64,000 nucleotides of DNA from Osedax frankpressi (lineage: Eukaryota; Annelida; Polychaeta; Sabellida; Siboglinidae): contig OZ038313.1 of the NCBI GenBank assembly GCA_964035775.1, forward strand, positions 1,860,001 through 1,924,000, in the 5' to 3' direction. This document shows, in pieces, positions 40,989-55,739 of the stretch (its first letter is position 1; every line of letters begins with the position of its first letter). The translations under genes and the position numbers were made by a program. A model generated the notes under the pieces. The model saw only the letters and a program-made list of their open reading frames with translations, had not been told where the DNA came from and made no database searches.

Positions 40989-42779
40989 AGATTATACACT
41001 ATAGATATAGAGGAGCTAGTCTAATGTAATGGTATAGATACTGTAGTATGAAGTTAGATTATACACTATAGATATAGAGGAGCTAGTCTAATGTAATGGT
41101 ATAGATACTATAGTATGAAGTTAGATTATACACTATAGATATAGAGGAGCTAGTCTAATGGTATAGATACTGCAATATGAAGTTAGATTATACACTATAG
41201 ATATAGAGGAGCTAGTCTAATGTAATGGTATAGATACTATAGTATGAAGTTAGATTATACACTATAGATATAGAGGACAAGTCTAATGGTATAGATACTG
41301 TAGTATGAAGTTAGATTATACACTATAGATATAGAGGAGCTAGTCTAATGGTATAGATACTGCAATATGAAGTTAGATTATACACTATAGATATAGAGGA
41401 GCTAGTCTAATGTAATGGTATAGATACTGCAGTATTAAGTTAGATTATACACTATAGATATAGAGGAGCTAGTCTAATGGTATAGATACTGTAATATGAA
41501 GTTAGATTATACACTATAGATATAGAGGAGCTAGTCTAATGTAATGGTATAGATAATGTAGTATGAAGTTAGATTATACACTATAGATATAGAGGACAAG
41601 TCTAATGTAATTGTATAGATACTGCAGTATGAAGTTAGATTATACACTATAGATATAGAGGACAAGTCTAATGTAATGGTATAGATATTGCAGTATGAAG
41701 TTAGATTATACACTATAGATATAGAGGAGCTAGTCTAATGTAATGATATAGATATTGTAGTATGAAGTTAGATTATACACTATAGATATAGAGGAGCTAG
41801 TCTAATGCAATGGTATAGATACTGTAGTATGAAGTTAGATTATACACTATAGATATAGAGGAGCTAGTCTAATGTAATGGTATAGATACTACATTATGAA
41901 GTTAGATTATACACTATAGATATAGAGGACAAGTCTAATGTAATTGTATAGATACTGCAGTATGAAGTTAGATTATACACTATAGATATAAAGGACAAGT
42001 ATAATGTAATGGTATAGATATTGCAGTATGAAGTTAGATTATACACTATAGATATAGAGGAGCTAGTCTAATGTAATGATATAGATACTGTAGTATGAAG
42101 TTAGATTATACACTATAGATATAGAGGAGCTAGTCTAATGCAATGGTATAGATACTCTAGTATGAAGTTAGATTATACACTATAGATATAGAGGAGCTAG
42201 TCTAATGGTATAGATACTACAGTATGAAGTTAGATTATACACTATAGATATAGAGGAGCTAGTCTAATGGTATAGATACTACAGTATGAAGTTAGATTAT
42301 ACACTATAGATATAGAGGAGCTAGTCTAATGTAATGGTATAGATACTGTAGTATGAAGTTAGATTATACACTATAGATATAGAGGAGCTAGTCTAATGTA
42401 ATGGTATAAATACTGTAGTATGAAGTTAGATTATACACTATAGATATAGAGGAGCTAGTCAAATGTAATGGTATAGATACTGTAGTATGAAGTTAGATTA
42501 TACACTATAGATATAGAGGACAAGTCTAATGTAATGGTATAAATACTGTAGTATGAAGTTAGATTATACACTATAGATATAGAGGAGCTAGTCTAATGTA
42601 ATGGTATAGATACTGCAGTATGAAGTTAGATTATACACTATAGATATAGAGGAGCTAGTCAAATGTAATGGTATAGATACTGTAGTATGAAGTTAGATTA
42701 TACACTATAGATATAGAGGACACGTCTAATGTAATGGTATAGATACTGTAGTATGAAGTTAGATTATACACTATAGATA

Positions 42780-45700
42780 TAGAGGAGCTAGTCTAATGGT
42801 ATAGATACTGCAGTATGAAGTTAGATTATACACTATAGATATAGAGGAGCTAGTCTAATGTAATGGTATAGATACTGTAGTATGAAGTTAGATTATACAC
42901 TATAGATATAGAGGAGCTAGTCTAATGGTATAGATACTGCAGTATGAAGTTAGATTATACACTATATATAGATATAGAGGACAAGTCTAATGTAATGGTA
43001 TAGATACTGTAGTATGAAGTTAGATTATACACTATAGATATAGAGGAACTAGTCTAATGTAATGGTATAGATACTGCAGTATGAAGTTAGATTATACACT
43101 ATAGATATAGAGGAGCTAGTCTAATGTAATGGTATAGATAATGTAGTATGAAGTTAGATTATACACTATAGATATAGAGGAGCTAGTCTAATGTAATGGT
43201 ATAGATACTGTAGTATGAAGTTAGATTATACACTATAGATATAGAGGACAAGTCTAATGTAATGGTATAGATACTGCAGTATCAAGTTAGATTATACACT
43301 ATAGATATAGAGGAGCTAGTCTAATTTAATGGTATAGATACTACAGTATGAAGTTAGATTATACACTATAGATATAGAGGAGCTAGTCTAATGTAATGGT
43401 ATAGATACTGCAGTATGAAGTTAGATTATACACTATAGATATAGAGGAGCTAGTCTAATGGTATAGATACTGCAATATGAAGTTAGATTATACACTATAG
43501 ATATAGAGGACACGTCTAATGTAATGGTATAGATACTGTAGTATGAAGTTAGATTATACACTATAGATATAGAGGAGCTAGTCTAATGTAATGGTATAGA
43601 TACTGTAGTATGAAGTTAGATTATACACTATATATATAGAGGAGCTAGTCTAATAGTATAGATACTGCAGTATGAAGTTAGATTATACACTATAGATATA
43701 GAGGAGCTAGTCTAATGGTATAGATACTGTAGTATGAAGTTAGATTATACACTATAGATATAGAGGAGCTAGTCTAATGTAATGATATAGATACTGCAGT
43801 ATGAAGTTAGATTATACACTATAGATATAGAGGAGCTAGTCTAATGTAATGGTATAGATACTGTAGTATGAAGTTAGATTATACACTATAGATATAGAGG
43901 AGCTAGTCTAATGTAATGGTATAGATAATGCAGTATGAAGTTAGATTATACATTATAGATATAGAGGAGCTAGTCTAATGTAATGGTATAGATACTGTAG
44001 TATGACGTTAGATTATACACTATAGATATAGAGGAGCTAGTCTAATGTAATGGTATAGATAATGCAGTATGAAGTTAGATTATACTCTATAGATATAGAG
44101 GACAAGTCTAATGTTATGGTATAGATACTGTAGTATGAAGTTAGATTATACACTATAGATATAGAGGACAAGTCTAATGTAATGGTATAGATACTGTAGT
44201 ATGAAGTTAGATTATACACTATAGATATAGATGACACGTCTAATGTAATGGTATAGATACTGTAGTATGAAGTTAGATTATACACTATAGATATAGAGGA
44301 CAAGTCTAATGTAATGGTATAGATACTGTAGTATGAAGTTAGATTATACACTATAGATATAGAGGACAAGTCTAATGTAATGGTATAGATATTGCAGTAT
44401 GAAGTTAGATTATACACTATAGATATAGAGGAGCTAGTCTAATGGTATAGTTACTGTAGTATGAAGTTAGATTATACACTATAGATATAGAGGACAAGTC
44501 TAATGTAATGGTATAGATACTGTAGTATGAAGTTAGATTATACACTATAGATATAGAGGAGCTAGTCTAATGGTATAGATACTGTAGTATGAAGTTAGAT
44601 TATACACTATAGATATAGAGGAGCTAGTCTAATGTAATGGTATAGATACTGTAGTATGAAGTTAGATTATACACTATAGATATAGTAGAGCTATTCTAAT
44701 GTAATGGTATAGATACTGCAGTATGAAGTTAGATTATACACTATAGATATAGAGGACAAGTCTAATGTAATGGTATAGATACTGTAGTATGAAGTTAGAT
44801 TATACACTATAGATATAGAGGAGCTAGTCTAATGGTATAGATACTGTAGTATGAAGTTAGATTATACACTATAGATATAGAGGAGCTAGTCTAATGGTAT
44901 AGATACTGTAGTATGAAGTTAGATTATACACTATAGATATAGAGGAGCTAGTCTAATGTAATGGTATAGATACTGTAGTATGAAGTTAGATTATACACTA
45001 TAGATATAGAGGACAAGTCTAATGTAATTGTATAGATACTGCAGTATGAAGTTAGATTATACACTATAGATATAGAGGACAAGTCTAATGTAATGGTATA
45101 GATATTGCAGTATGAAGTTAGATTATACACTATAGATATAGAGGAGCTAGTCTAATGTAATGGTATAGATACTGTAGTATGAAGTTAGATTATACACTAT
45201 AGATATAGAGGAGCTAGTCTAATGCAATGGTATAGATACTGTAGTATGAAGTTAGATTATACACTATAGATATAGAGGAGCTAGTCTAATGTAATGGTAT
45301 AGATACTACATTATGAAGTTAGATTATACACTATAGATATAGAGGACAAGTCTAATGTAATTGTATAGATACTGCAGTATGAAGTTAGATTATACACTAT
45401 AGATATAAAGGACAAGTCTAATGTAATGGTATAGATATTGCAGTATGAAGTTAGATTATACACTATAGATATAGAGGAGCTAGTCTAATGTAATGATATA
45501 GATACTGTAGTATGAAGTTAGATTATACACTATAGATATAGAGGAGATAGTCTAATGCAATGGTATAGATACTGTAGTATGAAGTTAGATTATACACTAT
45601 AGATATAGAGGAGCTAGTCTAATGGTATAGATACTGTAGTATGAAGTTAGATTATACACTATAGATATAGAGGAGCTAGTCTAATGTAATGGTATAGATA

Positions 45701-46653
45701 CTGTAGTATGAAGTTAGATTATACACTATAGATATAGAGGAGCTAGTCTAATGGTATAGATACTGTAGTATGAAGTTAGATTATACACTATAGATATAGA
45801 GGAGCTAGTCAAATGTAATGGTATAGATACTGTAGTATGAAGTTAGATTATACACTATAGATATAGAGGACAAGTCTAATGTAATGGTATACATACTGTA
45901 GTATGAAGTTAGATTATACACTATAGATATAGAGGAGCTAGTCTAATGTAATGGTATAGATACTGCAGTATGAAGTTAGATTATACACTATAGATATAGA
46001 GGAGCTAGTCAAATGTAATGGTATAGATACTGTAGTATGAAGTTAGATTATACACTATAGATATAGAGGACACGTCTAATGTAATGGTATAGATACTGTA
46101 GTATGAAGTTAGATTATACACTATAGATATAGAGGAGCTAGTCTAATGTAATGGTATAGATACTGTAATATGAAGTTAGATTATACACTATATATATAGA
46201 GGAGCTAGTCTAATAGTATAGATACTGCAGTATGAAGTTAGATTATACACTATAGATATAGAGGAGCTAGTCTAATGTAATGGTATAGATACTGTAGTAT
46301 GAAGTTAGATTATACACTATAGATATAGAGGAGCTAGTCTAATGGTATAGATACTGCAGTATGAAGTTAGATTATACACTATAGATATAGAGGAGCTAGT
46401 CTAATGTAATGGTATAGATACTGTAGTATGAAGTTAGATTATACACTATAGATATAGAGGAGCTAGTCTAATGGTATAGATACTGCAGTATGAAGTTAGA
46501 TTATACACTATATATAGATATAGAGGACAAGTCTAATGTAATGGTATAGATACTTTAGTATGAAGTTAGATTATACACTATAGATATAGAGGAACTAGTC
46601 TAATGTAATGGTATAGATACTGCAGTATGAAGTTAGATTATACACTATAGATA
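42780..46653 (+). repeat. 3,874-bp tandem duplication, copy 1
   Basis: Markers repeat at exactly 3,874 bp: CTATATATAGATATAG (42,962 and 46,836), the six-unit 66-bp run (44,037 and 47,911), TATAGTTACTG (44,446 and 48,320), TAGTAGAGC (44,683 and 48,557) and the 66-bp run at 44,948 and 48,822. The joint is near 46,650, where GATATAAAGGAGC marks the switch back to block start. Confidence 0.82.
44037..44417 (-). repeat. Six-unit 66-bp run, 126-codon open frame, not a gene
   Basis: This is the block B copy 2 counterpart of 38,247-38,693, one unit shorter. It has the same GTG opening, TAG closing and 16+22n length rule (n=5). One unit carries GATGACACGTC in place of GAGGACACGTC. The frame exists only because neighbouring units are 66 bp long. 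Confidence 0.82.
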
Positions 46654-47910
46654 TAAAGGAGCTAGTCTAATGGTATAGATACTGCAGTATGAAGTTAGAT
46701 TATACACTATAGATATAGAGGAGCTAGTCTAATGTAATGGTATAGATACTGTAGTATGAAGTTAGATTATACACTATAGATATAGAGGAGCTAGTCTAAT
46801 GGTATAGATACTGCAGTATGAAGTTAGATTATACACTATATATAGATATAGAGGACAAGTCTAATGTAATGGTATAGATACTGTAGTATGAAGTTAGATT
46901 ATACACTATAGATATAGAGGAACTAGTCTAATGTAATGGTATAGATACTGCAGTATGAAGTTAGATTATACACTATAGATATAGAGGAGCTAGTCTAATG
47001 TAATGGTATAGATAATGTAGTATGAAGTTAGATTATACACTATAGATATAGAGGAGCTAGTCTAATGTAATGGTATAGATACTGTAGTATGAAGTTAGAT
47101 TATACACTATAGATATAGAGGACAAGTCTAATGTAATGGTATAGATACTGCAGTATCAAGTTAGATTATAATCTATAGATATAGAGGAGCTAGTCTAATT
47201 TAATGGTATAGATACTACAGTATGAAGTTAGATTATACACTATAGATATAGAGGAGCTAGTCTAATGTAATGGTATAGATACTGCAGTATGAAGTTAGAT
47301 TATACACTATAGATATAGAGGAGCTAGTCTAATGGTATAGATACTGCAATATGAAGTTAGATTATACACTATAGATATAGAGGACACGTCTAATGTAATG
47401 GTATAGATACTGTAGTATGAAGTTAGATTATACACTATAGATATAGAGGAGCTAGTCTAATGTAATGGTATAGATACTGTAGTATGAAGTTAGATTATAC
47501 ACTATATATATAGAGGAGCTAGTCTAATAGTATAGATACTGCAGTATGAAGTTAGATTATACACTATAGATATAGAGGAGCTAGTCTAATGGTATAGATA
47601 CTGTAGTATGAAGTTAGATTATACACTATAGATATAGAGGAGCTAGTCTAATGTAATGATATAGATACTGCAGTATGAAGTTAGATTATACACTATAGAT
47701 ATAGAGGAGCTAGTCTAATGTAATGGTATAGATACTGTAGTATGAAGTTAGATTATACACTATAGATATAGAGGAGCTAGTCTAATGTAATGGTATAGAT
47801 AATGCAGTATGAAGTTAGATTATACATTATAGATATAGAGGAGCTAGTCTAATGTAATGGTATAGATACTGTAGTATGACGTTAGATTATACACTATAGA
47901 TATAGAGGAG

Positions 47911-48291
47911 CTAGTCTAATGTAATGGTATAGATAATGCAGTATGAAGTTAGATTATACTCTATAGATATAGAGGACAAGTCTAATGTTATGGTATAGAT
48001 ACTGTAGTATGAAGTTAGATTATACACTATAGATATAGAGGACAAGTCTAATGTAATGGTATAGATACTGTAGTATGAAGTTAGATTATACACTATAGAT
48101 ATAGAGGACACGTCTAATGTAATGGTATAGATACTGTAGTATGAAGTTAGATTATACACTATAGATATAGAGGACAAGTCTAATGTAATGGTATAGATAC
48201 TGTAGTATGAAGTTAGATTATACACTATAGATATAGAGGACAAGTCTAATGTAATGGTATAGATATTGCAGTATGAAGTTAGATTATACAC
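47911..48291 (-). repeat. Six-unit 66-bp run, 126-codon open frame, not a gene
   Basis: Partner of 44,037 at offset 3,874, with the same translated length and nearly identical sequence. Conservation between the two reflects recent duplication of the DNA block; nothing suggests selection on a protein. Confidence 0.82.
48143..48208 (+). repeat. Representative 66-bp unit (GGACAAGTC subfamily)
   Basis: GGAGCTAGTC is replaced by GGACAAGTC: one base is lost and a T becomes A. The two changes travel together throughout the array, so this looks like a single-origin subfamily that later spread. Derivatives GGACACGTC, GGATAAGTC and GGACAGGTC are seen elsewhere. At 66 bp (22 codons) the unit keeps reading frame from copy to copy, and the change removes a minus-strand TAG, so runs of this subfamily create open frames. 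Confidence 0.93.
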
Positions 48292-50789
48292 TATAGATAT
48301 AGAGGAGCTAGTCTAATGGTATAGTTACTGTAGTATGAAGTTAGATTATACACTATAGATATAGAGGACAAGTCTAATGTAATGGTATAGATACTGTAGT
48401 ATGAAGTTAGATTATACACTATAGATATAGAGGAGCTAGTCTAATGGTATAGATACTGTAGTATGAAGTTAGATTATACACTATAGATATAGAGGAGCTA
48501 GTCTAATGTAATGGTATAGATACTGTAGTATGAAGTTAGATTATACACTATAGATATAGTAGAGCTATTCTAATGTAATGGTATAGATACTGCAGTATGA
48601 AGTTAGATTATACACTATAGATATAGAGGACAAGTCTAATGTAATGGTATAGATACTGTAGTATGAAGTTAGATAATACACTATAGATATAGAGGAGCTA
48701 GTCTAATGGTATAGATACTGTAGTATGAAGTTAGATTATACACTATAGATATAGAGGAGCTAGTCTAATGGTATAGATACTGTAGTATGAAGTTAGATTA
48801 TACACTATAGATATAGAGGAGCTAGTCTAATGTAATGGTATAGATACTGTAGTATGAAGTTAGATTATACACTATAGATATAGAGGACAAGTCTAATGTA
48901 ATTGTATAGATACTGCAGTATGAAGTTAGATTATACACTATAGATATAGAGGACAAGTCTAATGTAATGGTATAGATATTGCAGTATGAAGTTAGATTAT
49001 ACACTATAGATATAGAGGAGCTAGTCTAATGTAATGGTATAGATACTGTAGTATGAAGTTAGATTATACACTATAGATATAGAGGAGCTAGTCTAATGCA
49101 ATGGTATAGATACTGTAGTATGAAGTTAGATTATACACTATAGATATAGAGGAGCTAGTCTAATGTAATGGTATAGATACTACATTATGAAGTTAGATTA
49201 TACACTATAGATATAGAGGACAAGTCTAATGTAATTGTATAGATACTGCAGTATGAAGTTAGATTATACACTATAGATATAAAGGACAAGTCTAATGTAA
49301 TGGTATAGATATTGCAGTATGAAGTTAGATTATACACTATAGATATAGAGGAGCTAGTCTAATGTAATGATATAGATACTGTAGTATGAAGTTAGATTAT
49401 ACACTATAGATATAGAGGAGATAGTCTAATGCAATGGTATAGATACTGTAGTATGAAGTTAGATTATACACTATAGATATAGAGGAGCTAGTCTAATGGT
49501 ATAGATACTGTAGTATGAAGTTAGATTATACACTATAGATATAGAGGAGCTAGTCTAATGTAATGGTATAGATACTGTAGTATGAAGTTAGATTATACAC
49601 TATAGATATAGAGGAGCTAGTCTAATGGTATAGATACTGTAGTATGAAGTTAGATTATACACTATAGATATAGAGGAGCTAGTCAAATGTAATGGTATAG
49701 ATACTGTAGTATGAAGTTAGATTATACACTATAGATATAGAGGAGCTAGTCTAATGGTATAGATACTGTAGTATGAAGTTAGATTATACACTATAGATAT
49801 AGAGGACAAGTCTAATGTAATGGTATAAATACTGTAGTATGAAGTTAGATTATACACTATAGATATAGAGGAGCTAGTCTAATGTAATGGTATAGATACT
49901 GCAGTATGAAGTTAGATTATACACTATAGATATAGAGGAGCTAGTCAAATGTAATGGTATAGATACTGTAGTATGAAGTTAGATTATACACTATAGATAT
50001 AGAGGACACGTCTAATGTAATGGTATAGATACTGTAGTATGAAGTTAGATTATACACTATAGATATAGAGGAGCTAGTCTAATGTAATGGTATAGATACT
50101 GTAATATGAAGTTAGATTATACACTATATATATAGAGGAGCTAGTCTAATAGTATAGATACTGCAGTATGAAGTTAGATTATACACTATAGATATAGAGG
50201 AGCTAGTCTAATGTAATGGTATAGATACTGTAGTATGAAGTTAGATTATACACTATAGATATAGAGGAGCTAGTCTAATGGTATAGATACTGCAGTATGA
50301 AGTTAGATTATACACTATAGATATAGAGGAGCTAGTCTAATGTAATGGTATAGATACTGTAGTATGAAGTTAGATTATACACTATAGATATAGAGGAGCT
50401 AGTCTAATGGTATAGATACTGCAGTATGAAGTTAGATTATACACTATATATAGATATAGAGGACAAGTCTAATGTAATGGTATAGATACTTTAGTATGAA
50501 GTTAGATTATACACTATAGATATAGAGGAACTAGTCTAATGTAATGGTATAGATACTGCAGTATGAAGTTAGATTATACACTATAGATATAGAGGAGCTA
50601 GTCTAATGTAATGGTATAGATACTGTAGTATGAAGTTAGATTATACACTATAGATATAGAGGAGCTAGTCTAATGTAATGGTATAGATACTGTAGTATGA
50701 AGTTAGATTATACACTATAGATATAGAGGACAAGTCTAATGTAATGGTATAGATACTGCAGTATCAAGTTAGATTATACACTATAGATA

Positions 50790-53440
50790 TAGAGGAGCTA
50801 GTCTAATTTAATGGTATAGATACTACAGTATGAAGTTAGATTATACACTATAGATATAGAGGAGCTAGTCTAATGTAATGGTATAGATACTGCAGTATGA
50901 AGTTAGATTATACACTATAGATATAGAGGAGCTAGTCTAATGGTATAGATACTGCAATATGAAGTTAGATTATACACTATAGATATAGAGGACACGTCTA
51001 ATGTAATGGTATAGATACTGTAGTATGAAGTTAGATTATACACTATAGATATAGAGGAGCTAGTCTAATGTAATGGTATAGATACTGTAGTATGAAGTTA
51101 GATTATACACTATATATATAGAGGAGCTAGTCTAATAGTATAGATACTGCAGTATGAAGTTAGATTATACACTATAGATATAGAGGAGCTAGTCTAATGG
51201 TATAGATACTGTAGTATGAAGTTAGATTATACACTATAGATATAGAGGAGCTAGTCTAATGTAATGATATAGATACTGCAGTATGAAGTTAGATTATACA
51301 CTATAGATATAGAGGAGCTAGTCTAATGTAATGGTATAGATACTGTAGTATGAAGTTAGATTATACACTATAGATATAGAGGAGCTAGTCTAATGTAATG
51401 GTATAGATACTGTAGTATGAAGTTAGATTATACACTATAGATATAGATGAGCTAGTCTAATGTAATGATATAGATACTGCAGTATGAAGTTAGATTATAC
51501 ACTATAGATATAGAGGAGCTAGTCTAATGTAATGGTATAGATACTGTAGTATGAAGTTAGATTATACACTATAGATATAGAGGAGCTAGTCTAATGTAAT
51601 GGTATAGATACTGCAGTATGAAGTTAGATTATACACTATAGATATAGAGGAGCTAGTCTAATGTAATGGTATAGATACTGTAGTATGAAGTTAGATTATA
51701 CACTATAGATATAGAGGAGCTAGTCTAATGTAATGGTATAGATACTGCAGTATGAAGTTAGATTATACACTATAGATATAGAGGAGCTAGTCTAATTTAA
51801 TGGTATAGATAATGCAGTATGAAGTTAGATTATACACTATAGATATAGAGGAGCTAGTCTAATGTAATGGTATAGATACTGTAGTATGAAGTTAGATTAT
51901 ACACTATAGATATAGAGGAGCTAGTCTAATGTAATGGTATAGATACTGTAGTATTAAGTTTGATTATACACTATAGATATAGAGAAGCTAGTCTACTGTA
52001 ATGGTATTGATACTACAGTATGAAGTTAGATTATACTCTATAGATATAGAGGACAAGTCTAATGTTATGGTATAGATACTGTAGTATGAAGTTAGATTAT
52101 ACACTATAGATATAGAGGACAAGTCTAATGTAATGGTATAGATACTGTAGTATTAAGTTTGATTATACACTATAGATATAGAGGAGCTAGTCTAATGTAA
52201 TGGTATAGATACTGTAGTATGAAGTTAGATTATACACTATAGATATAGAGGAGCTAGTCTAATGTAATGGTATAGATACTGTAGTATGAAGTTAGATTAT
52301 ACACTATAGATATAGAGGAGCTAGTCTAATGTAATGGTATAGATACTGCAGTATGAAGTTAGATTATACACTATAGATATAGAGGACAAGTCTAATGTAA
52401 TGGTATAGATACTGTAGTATGAAGTTAGATTATACACTATAGATATAGAGGACAAGTCTAATGTAATGGTATAGATACTGTAGTATGAAGTTAGATTATA
52501 CACTATAGATATAGAGGAGCTAGTCTAAAGGTATAGATACTGCAGTATGAAGTTAGATTATACACTATAGATATAGAGGAGTTAGTCTAATGTAATGGTA
52601 TAGATACTGCAGTATGAAGTTAGATTATACACTATAGATATAGAGGAGCTAGTCTAAAGGTATAGATACTGCAGTATGAAGTTAGATTATACACTATAGA
52701 TATAGAGGAGCTAGTCTAATGGTATAGATACTGCGGTATGAAGTTAGATTATACACTATAGATATAGAGGAGCTAGTCTAATGTAATGGTATAGATACTG
52801 TAGTATGAAGTTAGATTATACACTATAGATATAGAGGACAAGTCTAATGTAATTGTATAGATACTGCAGTATGAAGTTAGATTATACACTATAGATATAA
52901 AGGACACGTCTAATGTAATGGTATAGATATTGCAGTATGAAGTTAGATTATACACTATAGATATAGAGGAGCTAGTCTAATGTAATGATATAGATACTGT
53001 AGTATGAAGTTAGATTATACACTATAGATATAGAGGAGATAGTCTAATGCAATGGTATAGATACTGTAGTATGAAGTTAGATTATACACTATAGATATAG
53101 AGGAGCTAGTCTAATGGTATAGATACTGTAGTATGAAGTTAGATTATACACTATAGATATAGAGGAGCTAGTCTAATATAATGGTATAGATACTGTAGTA
53201 TGAAGTTAGATTATACACTATAGATATAGAGGAGCTAGTCTAATGGTATAGATACTGTAGTATGAAGTTAGATTATACACTATAGATATAGAGGAGCTAG
53301 TCAAATGTAATGGTATAGATACTGTAGTATGAAGTTAGATTATACACTATAGATATAGAGGACACGTCTAATGTAATGATATAGATACTGTAGTATGAAG
53401 TTAGATTATACACTATAGATATAGAGGAGCTAGTCTAATG
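50790..53440 (+). repeat. Duplicated segment, partner at 58,375-60,960
   Basis: TAATTTAATGG with ACTACAG (50,804 and 58,389) and TATTAAGTTTG (52,151 and 59,736) lie 7,585 bp apart. After 52,440 the offset is 7,519: the GGACACGTC unit lies at 53,361 and 60,880. The 66-bp change equals one GGACAAG unit present here and missing from the partner. Shared private variants include GTCTACTGTAATGG, GGTATTGATAC, GTCTAAAGG and TGCGG. Confidence 0.82.
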
Positions 53441-53792
53441 TAATGGTATAGATACTGTAATATGAAGTTAGATTATACACTATATATATAGAGGAGCTAG
53501 TCTAATAGTATAGATACTGCAGTATGAAGTTAGATTATACACTATAGATATAGAGGAGCTAGTCTAATGTAATGGTATAGATACTGTAGTATGAAGTTAG
53601 ATTATACACTATAGATATAGAGGAGCTAGTCTAATGGTATAGATACTGCAGTATGAAGTTAGATTATACACTATAGATATAGAGGAGCTAGTCTAATGTA
53701 ATGGTATAGATACTGTAGTATGAAGTTAGATTATACACTATAGATATAGAGGAGCTAGTCTAATGGTATAGATACTGCAGTATGAAGTTAGA

Positions 53793-54134
53793 TTATACAC
53801 TATATATAGATATAGAGGACAAGTCTAATGTTATGGTATAGATACTGTAGTATGAAGTTAGATTATACACTATAGATATAGAGGACAAGTCTAATGTAAT
53901 GGTATAGATACTGTAGTATGAAGTTAGATTATACACTATAGATATAGAGGACACGTCTAATGTAATGGTATAGATACTGTAGTATGAAGTTAGATTATAC
54001 ACTATAGATATAGAGGACAAGTCTAATGTAATGGTATAGATACTGTAGTATGAAGTTAGATTATACACTATAGATATAGAGGACAAGTCTAATGTAATGG
54101 TATAGATATTGCAGTATGAAGTTAGATTATACAC
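53793..54134 (-). repeat. 66-bp run ended by a 70-bp unit, 113-codon frame, not a gene
   Basis: This frame is an exception to the 16+22n length rule. It ends inside a 70-bp CTATATATAG unit, whose 4 extra bases shift the frame into a TAA. The exception supports the arithmetic explanation: the frame follows unit length, and any non-66-bp unit ends it. Confidence 0.8.
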
Positions 54135-55739
54135 TATAGATATAGAGGAGCTAGTCTAATGGTATAGTTACTGTAGTATGAAGTTAGATTATACACTATA
54201 GATATAGAGGACAAGTCTAATGTAATGGTATAGATACTGTAGTATGAAGTTAGATTATACACTATAGATATAGAGGAGCTAGTCTAATGGTATAGATACT
54301 GTAGTATGAAGTTAGATTATACACTATAGATATAGAGGAGCTAGTCTAATGTAATGGTATAGATACTGTAGTATGAAGTTAGATTATACACTATAGATAT
54401 AGTAGAGCTATTCTAATGTAATGGTATAGATACTGCAGTATGAAGTTAGATTATACACTATAGATATAGAGGACAAGTCTAATGTAATGGTATAGATACT
54501 GTAGTATGAAGTTAGATTATACACTATAGATATAGAGGAGCTAGTCTAATGGTATAGATACTGTAGTATGAAGTTAGATTATACACTATAGATATAGAGG
54601 AGCTAGTCTAATGGTATAGATACTGTAGTATGAAGTTAGATTATACACTATAGATATAGAGGAGCTAGTCTAATGTAATGGTATAGATACTGTATTATGA
54701 AGTTAGATTATACACTATAGATATAGAGGACAAGTCTAATGTAATTGTATAGATACTGCAGTATGAAGTTAGATTATACACTATAGATATAGAGGACAAG
54801 TCTAATGTAATGGTATAGATATTGCAGTATGAAGTTAGATTATACACTATAGATATAGAGGAGCTAGTCTAATGTAATGGTATAGATACTGTAGTATGAA
54901 GTTAGATTATACACTATAGATATAGAGGAGCTAGTCTAATGCAATGGTATAGATACTGTAGTATGAAGTTAGATTATACACTATAGATATAGAGGAGCTA
55001 GTCTAATGTAATGGTATAGATACTACATTATGAAGTTAGATTATACACTATAGATATAGAGGACAAGTCTAATGTAATTGTATAGATACTGCAGTATGAA
55101 GTTAGATTATACACTATAGATATAAAGGACAAGTCTAATGTAATGGTATAGATATTGCAGTATGAAGTTAGATTATACACTATAGATATAGAGGAGCTAG
55201 TCTAATGTAATGATATAGATACTGTAGTATGAAGTTAGATTATACACTATAGATATAGAGGAGATAGTCTAATGCAATGGTATAGATACTGTAGTATGAA
55301 GTTAGATTATACACTATAGATATAGAGGAGCTAGTCTAATGGTATAGATACTGTAGTATGAAGTTAGATTATACACTATAGATATAGAGGAGCTAGTCTA
55401 ATGTAATGGTATAGATACTGTAGTATGAAGTTAGATTATACACTATAGATATAGAGGAGCTAGTCTAATGGTATAGATACTGTAGTATGAAGTTAGATTA
55501 TACACTATAGATATAGAGGAGCTAGTCAAATGTAATGGTATAGATACTGTAGTATGAAGTTAGATTATACACTATAGATATAGAGGACAAGTCTAATGTA
55601 ATGGTATAAATACTGTAGTATGAAGTTAGATTATACACTATAGATATAGAGGAGCTAGTCTAATGTAATGGTATAGATACTGCAGTATGAAGTTAGATTA
55701 TACACTATAGATATAGAGGAGCTAGTCAAATGTAATGGT

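Larger units (their letters stand above)
40989..46653 (+). repeat. Higher-order block B, copy 2 (~5.7-5.9 kb)
   Basis: This block is a direct tandem partner of copy 1. Later markers sit at slightly different offsets: TAGTAGAGCTATTC 38,831 and 44,683 (5,852), and the 66-bp run 39,034 and 44,948 (5,914). The differences equal whole units, as expected from repeated unequal exchange. Compared with 38,661, the unit holding TATAGTTACTG at 44,447 has lost its GGACAAG neighbour form and the 66-bp run is one unit shorter. Confidence 0.78.
46654..50560 (+). repeat. 3,874-bp tandem duplication, copy 2
   Basis: Right partner of 42,780. Near its end the offset rises to 3,936 (CTATATATAG 46,508 and 50,444), because an extra 62-bp unit lies near 49,741 before the GGACAAG/TATAAATAC pair. 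It also has private changes, such as TTAGATAATACAC near 48,670 and TTATAATCTATAG near 47,166, so it is a separate copy and not an exact repeat of the same sequence. Confidence 0.8.
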
